Assembly (NCBI GenBank): GCA_018340805.1
Contig: JACMZG010001913.1
Location: 32,434,458 to 32,498,457 of the forward strand
Length of the DNA: 64,000 nt
DNA from: Microvelia longipes
Taxonomy: Eukaryota; Arthropoda; Insecta; Hemiptera; Veliidae
Reading direction: 5' to 3'
Shown piece after piece: positions 26,936-38,392 of the stretch. Each line of letters starts with the position of its first letter. Position 1 is the first letter of the stretch. Below the pieces are notes generated by a model, which saw only the letters and a list, made by a program, of their open reading frames with translations, was not told where the DNA came from and did no database searches. Both the position numbers and the translations under genes were made by a program.

Positions 26936-26968
26936 AAAGACTGAAGCCTGACTGAGGCTTCAGTCTTT
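26936..26968. repeat. Perfect 14-bp inverted repeat (hairpin)
   Basis: AAAGACTGAAGCCT, loop GACTG, and its reverse complement, 30 bases after a hammerhead relic. Confidence 0.9.
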
Positions 26969-27384
26969 CACACAAGAGAGCATTCATGCATCGTAGCCGC
27001 CATACAATCTATAATTTACAACTGAAAATTCGCTATAGCAGAAGTATAATTATTGCTTTTAGCGTTTCTATAATTAGTCATAGAATTGCGTCACAATAAC
27101 TAGCTATATTACTATATTTAGTTATTTTTTTACCCTAAGTTGAAACAAACCTGTTTTTACACCATCGGGAATCATTATAGTTACCTGCAAACCTATGTCA
27201 TTATATTTACGAAAATATGAGAACGCACTAGAGTATAAATGCGTAAGTAATTATTAGCTCAGCTAGATATGCTTAGTTTATTAGTTGCATTACATAAAGT
27301 TTATCGTAACCTAGATTTCTGGAGTTTATACTCGTGCAACCAGGGTACCTCTGGTCAAAATATTAAATGTACCCACTGTTCCGC

Positions 27385-28380
27385 AGTGCAGTGAAAGAGT
27401 CGGGTTTGGGGTACCTCGGAACTTCGGAGGTTCCTCTTTACATCGGATTCGCTACAGTCATCCTTCCTTCTTCGGACTCGCTTCCCTCGTCCTAAGAATA
27501 TACAATTCGCCAAATTTATACTGCAACACGTCGGATTCGCCACATTTAGTAAATACTTTTGCTTTTTTCAGCCATCACCTCTATCCAGTCACAGACTACA
27601 CTCAATGCTGCTTAACTTTTATGATCCAACAAATACTTTAGATATATTAATGCTAAGGTTGGGCACTAAGAGGAATAAAATAACTACTGCTGTACTAATA
27701 CACTATATTTCGGCCTCTACCTCAGGGCATATTCATGTAATCTACAACATAGATCAATACAGATATATTAGGTAAGGCAATTTTAGAATTATATGATCAT
27801 ATTAATATGAGGAACAACAAAAGAAATTATAACTATAGATATACTTATATTACAACAAAACTTTGTGTAGCTATTTATTACGTAATCATGTACATTTGTA
27901 TCAAATTTCAACTCAATTAGAATATTTTCCGATTTTTACAGTTTAAAAAATGAACACAAGTTAATTAATAAACATTTAACTAATGCTGATAATCTGATGA
28001 AACTTAGCGAATATGTTGGTCTTACACATGGCTACGGGCATGCCAAATCTGATCGCATTATTTTTCCAAGTTTAACGTGTTTTTAAAACTTTCACTGGGT
28101 CATTATTGCGGTGTTGTGATGTCATAAGAAAATATTTTCCGAATAGCACAACTACAGCGGTAAACTGGTTTTTGTACAAAGTTTCAACTCTCTAGCATAA
28201 ATATACTAGCTACGATGATAACACACACATACTGACAGACAACTTTGTGAGAACTACTGAGAAGGTCTTAAAAACTTCAGAAACGGATAATTCCGGTGAC
28301 ATCTCGGTTTCGGGTTTTTTGCAAACATAATACTTTTCTTATATATTTACGGTATAAATGAGAAAAAGTACAAGTCAATA
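27385..28380 (+). repeat. RepB, fullest copy
   Basis: GGGGTACCTCGGAACTTCGG head, two ACTCGC/GGATTCGC hairpin-like segments, GCTGCTTAACTTTTATGATC, CTAATGCTGATAATCTGATG, TACAAAGTTTCAACTCTCTA, GATAACACACACATACTGAC, GGATAATTCCGGTGACATC, ending AATGAGAAAAAGTA. About 1 kb without coding sequence. Confidence 0.8.
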
Positions 28381-28568
28381 TTATTATCAAATTATTTAAG
28401 ATAGAAAGCGACAATAGGCAATGTTTCAAGATAGTTAATATGGCAACATGTATGCTAAATCACTAATCAAACATTTTTGCTAAGTCATTATTTCCAGTTT
28501 GTGAAGTCATAAAAAATATTTTCTGGATAGCTCTAATAATAACGACAGACTACAAAAACAGACCTAAA

Positions 28569-28752
28569 TAGCTGAATAAAACACCAAAGTCTCTCCACAA
28601 ATCGTTTATTATTATAAACAGAGCCGGCTTTCGATCCCTCGATCATCATCAGTGCCGGCAAGAATAATAATAATAAACAATAACGATTTGTAGAGAGACT
28701 TTGGTATTTTATTCAGCTATATATACTAACTCCATGGCTCAGTTTTATTGTC
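28569..28752 (-). mobile_element. Palindromic ribozyme-bearing retroposon (Penelope-like remnant?)
   Basis: A 184-bp insertion is flanked by the perfect 12-bp direct repeat AACAGACCTAAA (28557-28568 and 28753-28764), and removing it restores a continuous RepB sequence. The body has inverted arms of about 37 bp (28570-28607 and 28682-28718, two or three mismatches) around a hammerhead-like motif, plus a 34-nt unpaired stretch at the end that is 5' on the minus strand. Penelope-like elements are known to carry hammerhead motifs in terminal repeats that can lie in inverted orientation, and to have short extra end sequences and variable target duplications. No coding sequence remains. A small ribozyme-bearing SINE or retrozyme is the alternative. 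Confidence 0.75.
28613..28662 (-). ncRNA. Hammerhead-ribozyme-like motif, intact core
   Basis: On the minus strand: GCCGGCA, CTGATGA (28652-28646), one extra T, stem GATC-GAGG-GATC, GAAA (28632-28629), GCCGGC, then TC and TG. This is a type I hammerhead layout with a minimal stem III (GCCGGC is self-complementary) and a predicted cut after TC. Helix I can continue through paired T/A-rich sequence into the 37-bp palindrome arms. An extra base after CTGATGA and the tiny stem III mean activity may need a dimer. Confidence 0.6.
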
Positions 28753-29779
28753 AACAGACCTAAAGATCGATATTCGAACGAAGTTTCTACTCTCTAGCGT
28801 AATTAACCTAGGAGCTTCATTGGTAACAGACACACACACTCATAGATAACTTAGTGATAACCGCTCAGGAGGTCCTACAACACCTAAAACTGATAATTCA
28901 GGTAAAATTCCGGTTTTAGATTGTATTAAAAACACATTACCTCCCTATATAACTACAGTATAAACAAGGAATTGTAAAAATCCGTCCTTTAATAAGCGAT
29001 AACAATACTTTGTTATCAACCCATGACAACACTTTCTTCCTATTCATCTCATAAAAGGCAATTCTCATTCGAACTCCATAAAATAATACAATGTTTTTTT
29101 ATTTATCGTGCTTTTTACATCAAATTTGCGTATCAAACACATAAAACCCGTGAAAATGAAAGTAACTCTGCGCCGACACTTCTTTACCGCCACAGAACCA
29201 AAATTTATCTTTAAAAAGATTGATTATATATTTATCTTCAAATAAATTTGTAAAATATATGTTAGGATTATATGGATATCTTCGCGTTGGGTTATGAAGT
29301 ATTATTGTAGATAGAAATCTTACTTATAATACTTATTTAAACAGAAATTAATGATTGACATATATAATTATTTTAATTTTTTTTATTAAATTCTTTTGTT
29401 TACTTTTCTCTTAATTTATAAAAACAAAAGGAAGTTACTCTTATTGATTTTTGACCGTGAGATGCTAGGATGTAAGAAAAATTGTTAAAATTTTTTTTTT
29501 CTGTGAGGAAAACCCGATGTAAAAGTGTAAGCGTTGATAAGGCGCCATGAAATTTTGGGATGATACTTCCCAAGAGGTTATATAAATTGGAGTACCTTGT
29601 GCGGAGGTTTAGTTACAATACTGGTTTGAAAGATGATACTTAGAGTAATAATTGGTGTTTTATTGGTTGGAAGGAGTTGTAGTTTGAGTGTTAGACAAGT
29701 AAGTTATGTATAACCATTAATATTGTTAATTTGGATCCCATTAGTCTCAAGGTTTGATGTACTCGGATTGTTTACTATT

Positions 29780-30190
29780 ACTTAGGTATAGGTTATTTTT
29801 CTTGGGTTGATTATTATAACTCGGGTTGGTTATAATTAAGTACCAATAGTAATTGGTTATTATTTATCCAAACCAGGTTGGAACTCAAGTAGGAATAATT
29901 ATTACTACTCGAGTTGTTATTACTCGGGTTGTTATTACTACTCGAGTTGTTTATTACTCGGTTGGTTATTACTACTCGATTTGTTTATTACTCGGGTTGG
30001 TTATTACTACTCGAGTTGTTTATTACTCGGTTTAGTATTACTACGTGTTGTTGGGTTTATTAATACTCGAGTTGTTTATTACTCGAGTTGTTTATTACTC
30101 GGGTTGGTTATTACTACTCGATTTGTTTATTACTCGGTTTGGTTATTACTACTCGATTTGTTTATTACTCGGGTTGGTTAGTACTATTAT
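29780..30190 (+). repeat. Irregular tandem array of TTATTACTCGGGTTG-type units
   Basis: Units of about 18-20 bases (GTTGTTTATTACTCG and GGTTGGTTATTACTACTCGA) alternate irregularly. Open frames in it come from lack of stops in the repeat. Confidence 0.9.
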
Positions 30191-30939
30191 TACGCCGAGT
30201 AGTGACCGATGTACGAAGCGTCGTGGCCTGCTTAGCGGCCCTTTTGTTTATTTTCTGCTTAGAACACTGATTGTTTTATTTTATTTTATTTAATCAAGTT
30301 TTTAATTGGCAAAAGAATTTTGCACTTGAGACCATGCTTAGACATGCTGAGACCAGCATGTTCGAGATGCTAAACTTATATTAATAATCCTCAGCCATTC
30401 TAAACCTAAAAATGCTGTAATTTCAGTAAATTTTACTCCTAGTTGTAGATGGAATGAACGTAAAAAATCGAAACAGGACTAAGAAAAGCGAAAAACTAAA
30501 TAAAAACGATATTGTCCTAGAAGAAAAAAATGTTTTAAATGGTATTAAAATGATAGTATTCTAATTAAATTATAAAACGCTATAAAATCATACAATTAAA
30601 ATTTATTTAATTACGTTGTAATAAAATATTTTAACAGAAATCTAGATTTAAATAAAATTAGATTAGATCTGATCTCAAGGGCACATGATAGGATTAATTT
30701 AAATTAATTCGCAAGCTGGGTTAGGTATCGAATATTTCGTAACACCGGATATTTCTAGAAAAAAAACTTGTGACCCCTCCGGGCAGGCTGGTGACCTTCC
30801 GTCGTAATTAGTAATAGTAAGACAATTGACTTTGTGTTTAGATGTGGATAGCCTAACTAGAAAGCTGTATTTGATTATTAGATTGAAATTAAATATTAAG
30901 AAAAGGCCGTGACCAGCCGTAAATTCTAGGAGTGGCCAT

Positions 30940-31165
30940 CCACTGGTCAATTAGATTGCAGAAGTAGAGAAGTAACACTTTGACCAAACCCTAGTGTATT
31001 GAACACATAGAGGTAATAATTACTAACACCTTTACGGTACACGATCGGTACCATCAGTGCACCATGTGTCTCCGAAGCAAGTGTCATAGATACTGTCCAG
31101 ATCGGGATTCGAACCCCAGTCAAAACAGGCATTTCTGTCTTGCTGGAAAGACGTAAAGGGAAAAG
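30940..31165 (-). mobile_element. Probable tRNA-derived SINE, diverged
   Basis: Read on the minus strand it holds GGGGTTCGAATCCCGATC, a good box B, preceded by CTTTCCAGCAAGACAG as a poor box A. The rest is AT-rich with GGTACCGATCGTGTACCGTA. No acceptor-stem pairing was found, so it is not a tRNA gene. Confidence 0.45.
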
Positions 31166-31314
31166 CTGAAGACCCCTCGGTTATTTTATTCTAAACCTCA
31201 TTGAGCATTTAGGGTAGCTTTATGCAAAGGGATGATTGTGAACTGTGTTTTTTTAGCGAATTTTCGAATCGAAAAAAAAAACGTGAGCTTATGAGGTTGA
31301 GGTCACAAAAATAA

Positions 31315-31315
<1 letters not shown>

Positions 31316-31405
<90 letters not shown>
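31316..31405. repeat. (AT)n microsatellite
   Basis: AT tract of about 90 bp following an AGCGAATTTTC string at 31253, as in RepD. Confidence 0.95.
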
Positions 31406-33109
31406 CGAGATTTTGTTTCTAGACGTGGTCATAGGACATAAAACTTTTGAACGATTTTTTTTCATAAAAATGAATCAAGTTATGAAGTTTTAAGAATAAA
31501 GTTAGTGGTTGAAAACATATCCCCAACCCCGCAAACTATTAAAAAAAGTTCACAAATCTTCAAAAACCGTTTAGATTGGATTGCATTTTCTTTTCTTTGT
31601 AAAAAGCATTTTTTTCTAAATGCTTGCATTAATGCTCACCAATACAATTGTTGCTTAGGTTTTCGGTTTGTGCTTTATTGTCAGAGTTGCTCAATTTTTC
31701 TGAATTGTTAAAAGAGAATGCGCAGTTTTATACCATAGGTTGTTCAAAACTATGCTAGCCATTGGTTAATTAGTTCTGCGCAACAGATTGAGCAGTCTTA
31801 CAAACCTCAATCGAGGCAAATCTTTAAATGATTTAGCACATTTCCTATGAAAAATACAGGGAAATTTACGAACAAGCCGAAGTACTGCAATTCCGAATAT
31901 GAATCATAAACCAAAAACATAAACTAAATTATTGAGGATATAAGCAAGAATTATAAAGGAAATTCGTCCAGCTTCTGACGCCAGCGCCAGTGTTTTTTGG
32001 TTTAAAGTGTAAATATACCGATAAAAAATTATGTCCGAAACTAAGATTCGAACTCGAAAAGACCTCAAGGAATCAGAACTTTGAGTAGTCGGATCGATTC
32101 CGGACCAGTTTCCACCTTTGGAATCGACAACCTAATACACAATTCTTGTTTACCTACCACATCTTTAACTTTTCAGTCCTTTCGACTTGTTGGTTACTAA
32201 GGGTATTCCCATTGACTCTAAACCGGTTTTGTTTGATTCAACAACCTATAAAACATAAACTAAGAACTCATTCCTGGCGAAAACTGTAACTCAATTAAAT
32301 CATCTCATTAGCAAATTCTTTAAAGGAAATTCACTGTATGATTTAGTGAAGTAATGCCTGCTATAAGTCAACAGTATAAGTTATTACGCATCTTTAGCTA
32401 AATTTTCAGTAGTTATACTTTTTGAGTGCGATAAGCTTAAAAAGTAAACTGTGATTAGCTTTAAGCTTACTTATCTTATCTCATAAAAATGAATGCAATT
32501 AATCAAAAGTATTTGATTAATTTCTAATTTACCATCGATTTTAAAATTTAATTAAACATGATTTAATTTTTAATAAAAGTAATAAATTCAATTTTAAAAG
32601 ATGTACTAAATTAAACATTTGATGAAATCATGATGCTAACACGGTATAACCTTTTCACGTACCAAAAAATGAATAATAAAATAAATTAAAAATAAAACCT
32701 GAAACTAAATATATTAAATAATAACATAGTACTTAAAATTACAATAGAATTAAAATATAATCTTAAGTTGTAGCTTATCTTAAGTAAACAATGAACAAAA
32801 GAGAAATAAAATTAATAAAAATAGAAAACAAATAATGAAAGAGCCTGGATTAGATCAAGGTTTGGTGTGGAGGTTCAGGAGGAATCAAGGTTAAATTTAT
32901 TGCCTGATAGTATTCGGATGTGGTGTTGAAATTTTCATTTTCAGGTCAAAATATATTATTCTATTATTAATTCAAATTAGTTACTATTTAATTTTAAAGT
33001 AGATATGACCTTTAACTCTAATTACATTGTTCTGAAAAACCTGATAGGTTTGAGAGATTTTTAAAAAACGGTATGAAATGGTGGCATTCTGTATGTGATG
33101 AAAATAAAA

Positions 33110-33560
33110 AAAAAAAACGATTGGCACTACTACAGGGGAAGACTGATTTTTGTACAAAGTTTTAACTCTGTAACATAAATGCACTGGGAACTACGGTGGT
33201 AACAGAAACACACATGCAGACAGACAACCTTGTGAAAATCACTCAGGAGGCTTTAAAACACCTAAAACGGATAATTCCGGTGACATCCCTGTTTCGGAAA
33301 CGGAACTAATGCTGATAATAAAACTCAACTTCGTATATTTGTTAATCATACATAGTACTATCAGTATATAGTACTGATATAATTTGAACCATGAGACAAA
33401 TTTTTAATGTTTTAGGATTTTTGAAATTTATAGCTGAATAAGTACCGCAGGTTCATGACGTCACACATATTTTTGATTTCAGGACAGTGATAAGAGCGAT
33501 TTTTCATATAAACCATATATGTGGTTAAATTAATTCCTACGGTATAAATAAGGAAAAGCA
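33110..33560 (+). repeat. Two RepB pieces joined head to tail
   Basis: The first piece reads GTACAAAGTTTTAACTCTGT to CGGATAATTCCGGTGACATC. A second starts immediately as CTAATGCTGATAATAAAACT, the upstream part of the family, and ends near GGTATAAATAAGGAAAAGC. Confidence 0.65.
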
Positions 33561-33644
33561 TTTCTTATTTATTTTTGCTTCCGTGTTCATAGTGTTCTAC
33601 CGTATGAGACTTTGACTCCATATTGAGCCGTTGAAAAATATTTA

Positions 33645-33760
33645 AAGTTTGTTGACGGAATGATTTGCCGACGCTACGAACCAGGATGTTGCGTCGACAA
33701 ATCATTTCATCGACAAATCATATCGTAGACAAATCATTCCGTCGACAAATTAATAATTTG
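33645..33760 (+). repeat. 18-bp direct repeats with an inverted flank
   Basis: CGACAAATCATTYCGT-type units recur three to four times at 33695-33750. GACGGAATGATTTG at 33653 is inverted with CAAATCATTCCGTC. Confidence 0.75.
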
Positions 33761-34220
33761 TGCAAGTTTATTTAGCTTTAACTAGAAAAAACGCATGTCC
33801 TACTGTCAGACTTGGCTTTCCTGCTATCAAAATCCAAAGGCAGAAACACGTATATATTTTATATTACAGATATTGGGGGTCCTAAAGTTTTTCTAATGCC
33901 AGGTTCAATTAGGCATAGGAATCTTTTACGAGAACCTGACATCGCAAAGGCTTGAAACCATCGGCTCAACGTCCCTTTCGCATGTGCCTTTCTTAAATGA
34001 TTTTCATCCCTTCCATGCAAAACCTAGAAGCCCTAGCCGGGGTTAAACTTGGACTGACTCAGTGGACTCTGTGCTTACCATTACCCTCCCCTTTGTTTGA
34101 GGTGGTATTCCATAAGGAAGTCGGGATCTACTGTCCTTGCGTTCGACTTTTTGCCTTATTACTACTACTATCAAAACATGTGCAGGTTAATATGGATTAT
34201 ATTTATGAAAACTTAACATA

Positions 34221-34963
34221 ATAGTCCAAGAGCCAGGCCTAGTGACTCATTTTTTATTACTTCAAACCAAATATTTCTGAAAATTCACCTTAAATTATGA
34301 AGAAAAAACAGTCTGCCAATCCAGAGAGGAGCCCTTTATATGATTGCGCATGCTAAAAATTTTAGAAAACAGCACAAATTTCAGTTTTCTTGAAATAAGT
34401 GGTTCTCAATTGGTCACCACCATTGAAAAGTGGTCGAGTGCAAAACCGAAGAAGTCGGGTCGAGAGCAAAACATGAAGAAAACAATTTTTAAAGGTGATA
34501 AAAAGTTTTATAAAACGGATGTTTAATCATCAAAATCGGATGACTACAACCAAAATCATGGCTCTTTCAAAAACAATAAAAAATGGTTCATTTATACAAA
34601 GCCAGCGAATTTCTTTGGAGAAATATTGACTTATTGTGCATTTTAAGGCCATTAACAAATGTCATAACTTTAGTTGTATTAATCCGATTTTGACGAAAAA
34701 ACACTCGTTTTATAGGAAATTTTAGGAAAAGTTCTCTTTATGTTTTGCACAACATTGTCCTACTGGGAACCACTAATTAATTACTAGAAAACTGTAATTT
34801 GTGCGATTTTCTAATATTTTGAGCTAGCCCATTCATATGAAGGGCTCCAATCTGGATAGGCAGACAATGCTTTTCTTTCATAATTAAAAGTATATTTTTA
34901 GAAAAAATTGGTTTGAAGTAGTACAAAATAAGTCACATTTTTTAGGCCTGGGTCAAGAACTAT
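34221..34963. mobile_element. Long-inverted-repeat (foldback) element, family RepE
   Basis: The left end reads ATAGTCCAAGAGCCAGGCC and the right end, reversed, ATAGTTCTTGACCCAGGCC. The arms stay alignable for at least 200 bp (for example CTTCAAACCAAWWWTTTCT and GGAGCCCTTYATATGAATG). Weaker inverted similarity extends towards the centre, so the element is close to one large hairpin. There is no transposase ORF, so it is non-autonomous. Target duplication is unclear. Other copies are at 45701-46303 and 53464-53770. Confidence 0.8.
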
Positions 34964-35021
34964 AAGCTATGCCAAGCTTTATTCATACTTGTTTTATAAA
35001 TTAAATAATTTGTTATTTCAG

Positions 35022-35418
35022 GAGTTATGTAAAAACGGATATGGATTAGACTGTCTAAAGTACGACTTACTCTCAATGGCAGGGAAATTCGAAACGAATT
35101 TAAGACTTGGGCCTGGTCTATACATAACCCATGATCCGGCTGTCATCCTTTCTCTGGATAAGAAAGCCAATGAAACCATAAATGGCAAAATAGAAGATAA
35201 TGAAATTCATGAGAAAGCTACAAAATCTGGAGATATATCAAGTCCAGATTTGAGTTTCCTAAATTCGACAATCATTAGCAATTTGCTGCGTAGAAACATA
35301 CGTCGATATCTACAGTCCATCGCACTGACTGTCAGACTGGTGGATCCGGTTACTCTCAACATGGCATCATCTCTAAGTTCTAAATTATTCGATTCTAACG
35401 TAACGGCCACATATAGAG
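35022..35418 (+). CDS. Osiris-like exon A (two-Cys region and DUF1676 N-half)
   Basis: The acceptor TTGTTATTTCAG/GAG starts in phase 0 and the donor is AGAG/GTGAAA in phase 1. The exon encodes 132 residues. Cys residues 3 and 11 of the exon form the two-Cys motif, and several sequons (NET, NST, NVT) are present. The upstream neighbour is a long-inverted-repeat transposon ending at 34963, only 59 bases away. The frame continues past the donor for about 30 codons, but that extension is intron sequence. Confidence 0.85.
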
Positions 35419-38342
35419 GTGAAATATTTATTTTATTTTTTTATTATGTTCAACATAATTGCTATATGTATAACCGCTATAAGTACTTAAATTTTTACCA
35501 ATTATTTTAGAGTTTATTCACCTGTACACCTGAGTACAAATAACTAATTACTCTTTTTATCTGAGAACAGATGACTAGAGACTATTTACCTATGAACAAA
35601 TAGCTAGATACTCTTTTTACCTGGAAACAGATGACTAGAGACTATTTACCTAAGTACAAATAACTAGATACTCTTTTTACCTGAGTAGAAATAACTAGAT
35701 ACTCTTTTTACCTGAGTAAAAATAACTAGATACTCTTTTTACCTGAGTACAAATAACTAGATACTCTAGATACTCTTTTTACCTGAGTAAAATAACTAGA
35801 TACTCTTTTTACCTGAGTAGAAATAACTAGATACTCTTTTTACCTGAGTAGAAATAACTAGATACTCTTTTTACCTGAGTAAAATAACTAGATACTCTTT
35901 TTACCTGAGTGAAATAACTAGATACTCTTTTTCCTGAGTACCTAGAGAGTACAAATAACTAAGAGAGTAGAAATAAACTACTCTTTTTACCTAGAGATAG
36001 CTAGTAACCTGACCTGAGTACAAATAACTAGATACTCTTTTCACCTGAGTACAAATAACAAATTACTAGATAATCTTTTTTCCTGAGTACAGATAACTAG
36101 AGATTATTTATCTAAGAACAAATAACTAGATACTCTTTTTACCTGAAAACAGATGACTTGAGACTTTTTACCTGTATAAAAATAACTAGATACTCTTTTT
36201 CCTGAAATCAGATGACGAGACTATATACCTGAGTATAAATAACTAGATACTCTTTTTATCTGTGTACAGATAATTAAAGACTTGGTTTATATGAATAAAA
36301 TTATAGTAAAAGGATATCACCAACAAATTAAAACTAAGATCATAGTAGATGTTACCTCCGCATGAGGTCCTTCACAATGTTACCGCAGGGTAAGTACCCA
36401 GATCGGTTAGAAGGTCCTATTGGCATTTATTTATTTATTTGTTTAATATTATTGAATGTTAACGCTGGGTAAATACCCAAATCGGTTGGAAGGTCCTTCG
36501 GGCATATATTTAATTATTTGTTTAATATTATTTTAAGTTCCTGCAAGGTAATTACATTGATGGACCAAAATCCCCTAAAACGGGCATTTATTTGCTCATT
36601 CGTATTAATAATTTACTTATTATTATCGTATAATCATATTGAAAGAATCTAATATGTGAAAACATAATAGTTGAGTACAAGTTAGCTGTTTATATGAGCC
36701 TACAAGTTGTAGAGTATACTACGTATGCAACACTTGAGAGTTATGAAGATTTAGTATAACCAACGAATGACAGGGATACTGATGATAGGTTATATAATCT
36801 CTTTAGTAATATTTTATTTATTACTAAAGGGTACATATCTGAGAGACCTGAAACATCATTTTGTGGATCTCAAGGGCTCTGTGTAACCTTATTAAAACCT
36901 GATGATTTTATTTATTCTTTCGTTCTATTATTAAAACCTATTTCAAGATTGTGTAAGGGTTACAGTAAATTAATTGTTTTTAAAAACTGAAAGGAAAAAT
37001 TAAACACAACGTTAATAAAAAAGGCATCAATAGAACTCTTCTTTTAGTAATCTCAACGCCGTATGCTGTCCAAAATTGGAATCACGCGTCCCAACTATAA
37101 GTTATTATTGTTCGTGCTTAATTTGAACAGAAATAATTTAAAACTAGCAATTATCCACATGATTTTTTACAAATAATTAATACGCAGATTAATAAAATAA
37201 TAACTATTTACTCCAATTCTAAGCAGTAATTTTATAATTTGAACGAAACGTTCACAACAATCAATTAAAACTTAATTTTTTCATTTATATCCGAACGCAT
37301 TTTTCTAAAACATTTTAGATCCCGTAAAATTTCAATATAAACAAAATAAAAAATATAAAAACCCAGGTTTATATGATAATATTATAATATATTATATGAT
37401 AGTAATATAAGCATTGCAGGCTTAAATATTACCCGCAATGCAATAAAAATGTGTCTATCTTTAACTGGGTTTTGGACATTTCTTAGTTATAGTATTGACC
37501 TTGAGATTTGAAATGAACCATCCAACTGTATAACCCAAGTGACGTAATAGCTTTTTGCAAAGAATCATTACTTTTTAATTTTTTAGATAAAAAACATTTT
37601 TTTAATTGCTGAAAAAAAAATATAAAATTATTATTGCTATTTTTTTTGCTATGAAATATTTTTTTTCTTATCTCGATTAACATTACAAAAAATAATAAAC
37701 CATAGGTTAAAATTTATGCATCTTCCTCGTTGAAGGACTGAGAAAATGGAGATTTGCAAATGAAAAATACTTTTCATTTGTCACTCTTTTTCTTCCAAAT
37801 AATTGTACCCTTTGGTAAAGTGTACAGTTATTATTTCAATACGTTTTATTTATTAGTTATTTCAGTTTCTAATACATGACTATGTTAATGTTAATTTCCT
37901 TGAGTCAACCCCTTCTTTAATGTTAACCCCCGACAACACTGGTCCATTGTCGTAAGCTTGGTTAAACATGTAAACTAGTTCAGGTGCCTATCTTAATTTT
38001 TTAACACTATATTTCAAAATATTGTGTTTATATGTCATATAATATGCAGGTCACCATAAGAAAGGACACCACCATGTCCTGCTGGCTTGTGTCGGTATGA
38101 TCGCAGCAGTTGGTCTTTCCACTCTAGCAGCTCTCTCCGGTAAAGCACTGATGACATCACTATTAGCTCTGCTATTAGCAGGAGCGTCAGCTTTAAAAAA
38201 CAACTCTCATGGTCACGATTGTTCAGCAAAGACTGTTGGACTCATAGATACAATAACTCATTCCAGGCATAGCCCTATAGCTGTAGATAGAATGGATAAA
38301 CCTCCATATTACATGTACAATAATAATATTACTTACAAATAA
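35022..38342 (+). CDS. Osiris-family protein (DUF1676), partial, two exons
   Basis: Exons 35022-35418 and 38050-38342 join in phase 1 to give about 229 residues. The first exon opens with the family's two-cysteine motif (ELCKNGYGLDCLKYDLL), followed by a mid-region with LLRRNIRRYLQ and LVDPVTLNM. The second exon encodes the His-rich run GHHKKGHHH, a long hydrophobic segment (VLLACVGMIAAVGLSTLAAL, then LLALLLAGASALK) and a short Tyr-rich tail ending at TAA. This order of two-Cys region, hydrophobic segment and tail is typical of Osiris proteins, small secreted or endomembrane proteins linked to cuticle formation in insects. The N-terminal signal peptide is missing and must lie in an upstream exon. 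The tail is shorter than in many family members. Which Osiris paralogue this is cannot be said; no second Osiris gene is in the window. Confidence 0.85.
35505..36290 (+). repeat. 31-bp tandem array in the Osiris intron
   Basis: Roughly two dozen copies of a unit like ACTAGATACTCTTTTTACCT plus GAGTAGAAATA, about 31 bp, with drift towards both ends. Many units differ by single-base deletions. The array begins about 90 bases after the exon A donor. Confidence 0.9.
36350..36610 (+). repeat. About 105-bp direct repeat, three decaying copies
   Basis: Three copies of a segment holding a GGGTAARTACCC palindrome, then ATCGGTTRGAAGGTCC, then a T/A-rich stretch with TTGTTTAATATTATT. The third copy is strongly decayed. 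The same palindrome type recurs in the 3' array at 38393-38627. Confidence 0.75.
36815..36965 (-). repeat. RepA copy in the Osiris intron
   Basis: Read on the minus strand it carries AGGTTACACAGAGCCC and GATGTTTCAGG, the RepA core and start of the tandem unit. It is a partial, diverged copy. Confidence 0.65.
36965..38049. other. Remainder of the Osiris intron
   Basis: AT-rich sequence with no exon-like frame that joins the neighbouring phases. No repeat family recognised. It ends in the acceptor of exon B. Confidence 0.6.
38050..38342 (+). CDS. Osiris-like exon B (hydrophobic segment and tail)
   Basis: The acceptor is ATATGCAG/GT, and 96 residues run to TAA. An ATG at 38097 opens a smaller frame, but the splice phase and the upstream His-rich string make it internal. 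A hexamer AATAAA at 38699-38704 is the nearest polyadenylation candidate. It would place the hairpin tandem repeat at 38393-38627 inside the 3' UTR. Confidence 0.87.
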
Positions 38343-38392
38343 GTAAAATTTTAAATAATCTCTATTTTTATTTTTACTCTTGCTATAAGACC

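Larger units (their letters stand above)
28480..28980 (+). repeat. RepB 3' half, interrupted by the ribozyme element
   Basis: CTAAGTCATTATTTCCAG to CAGACTACAAAAACAGACCT, then the 184-bp insertion. It resumes at GATCGATATTCGAACGAAGT and TTTCTACTCTCTAGC and ends AACAAGGAATTG. Confidence 0.75.
29000..33100. other. Intergenic, no gene recognised
   Basis: Contains the tandem array at 29.8-30.2 kb, a probable SINE and one microsatellite; the rest is AT-rich with no supported frame. Confidence 0.5.

Noticed and set aside
31081..31140. Functional tRNA gene on the minus strand
   Set aside because: Only box B is good; there is no acceptor stem or anticodon arm, so a SINE fragment is more likely.
35207..35410. 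Minus-strand ORF opposite the Osiris exon
   Set aside because: Shadow of the real plus-strand exon, which has family motifs and splice sites.
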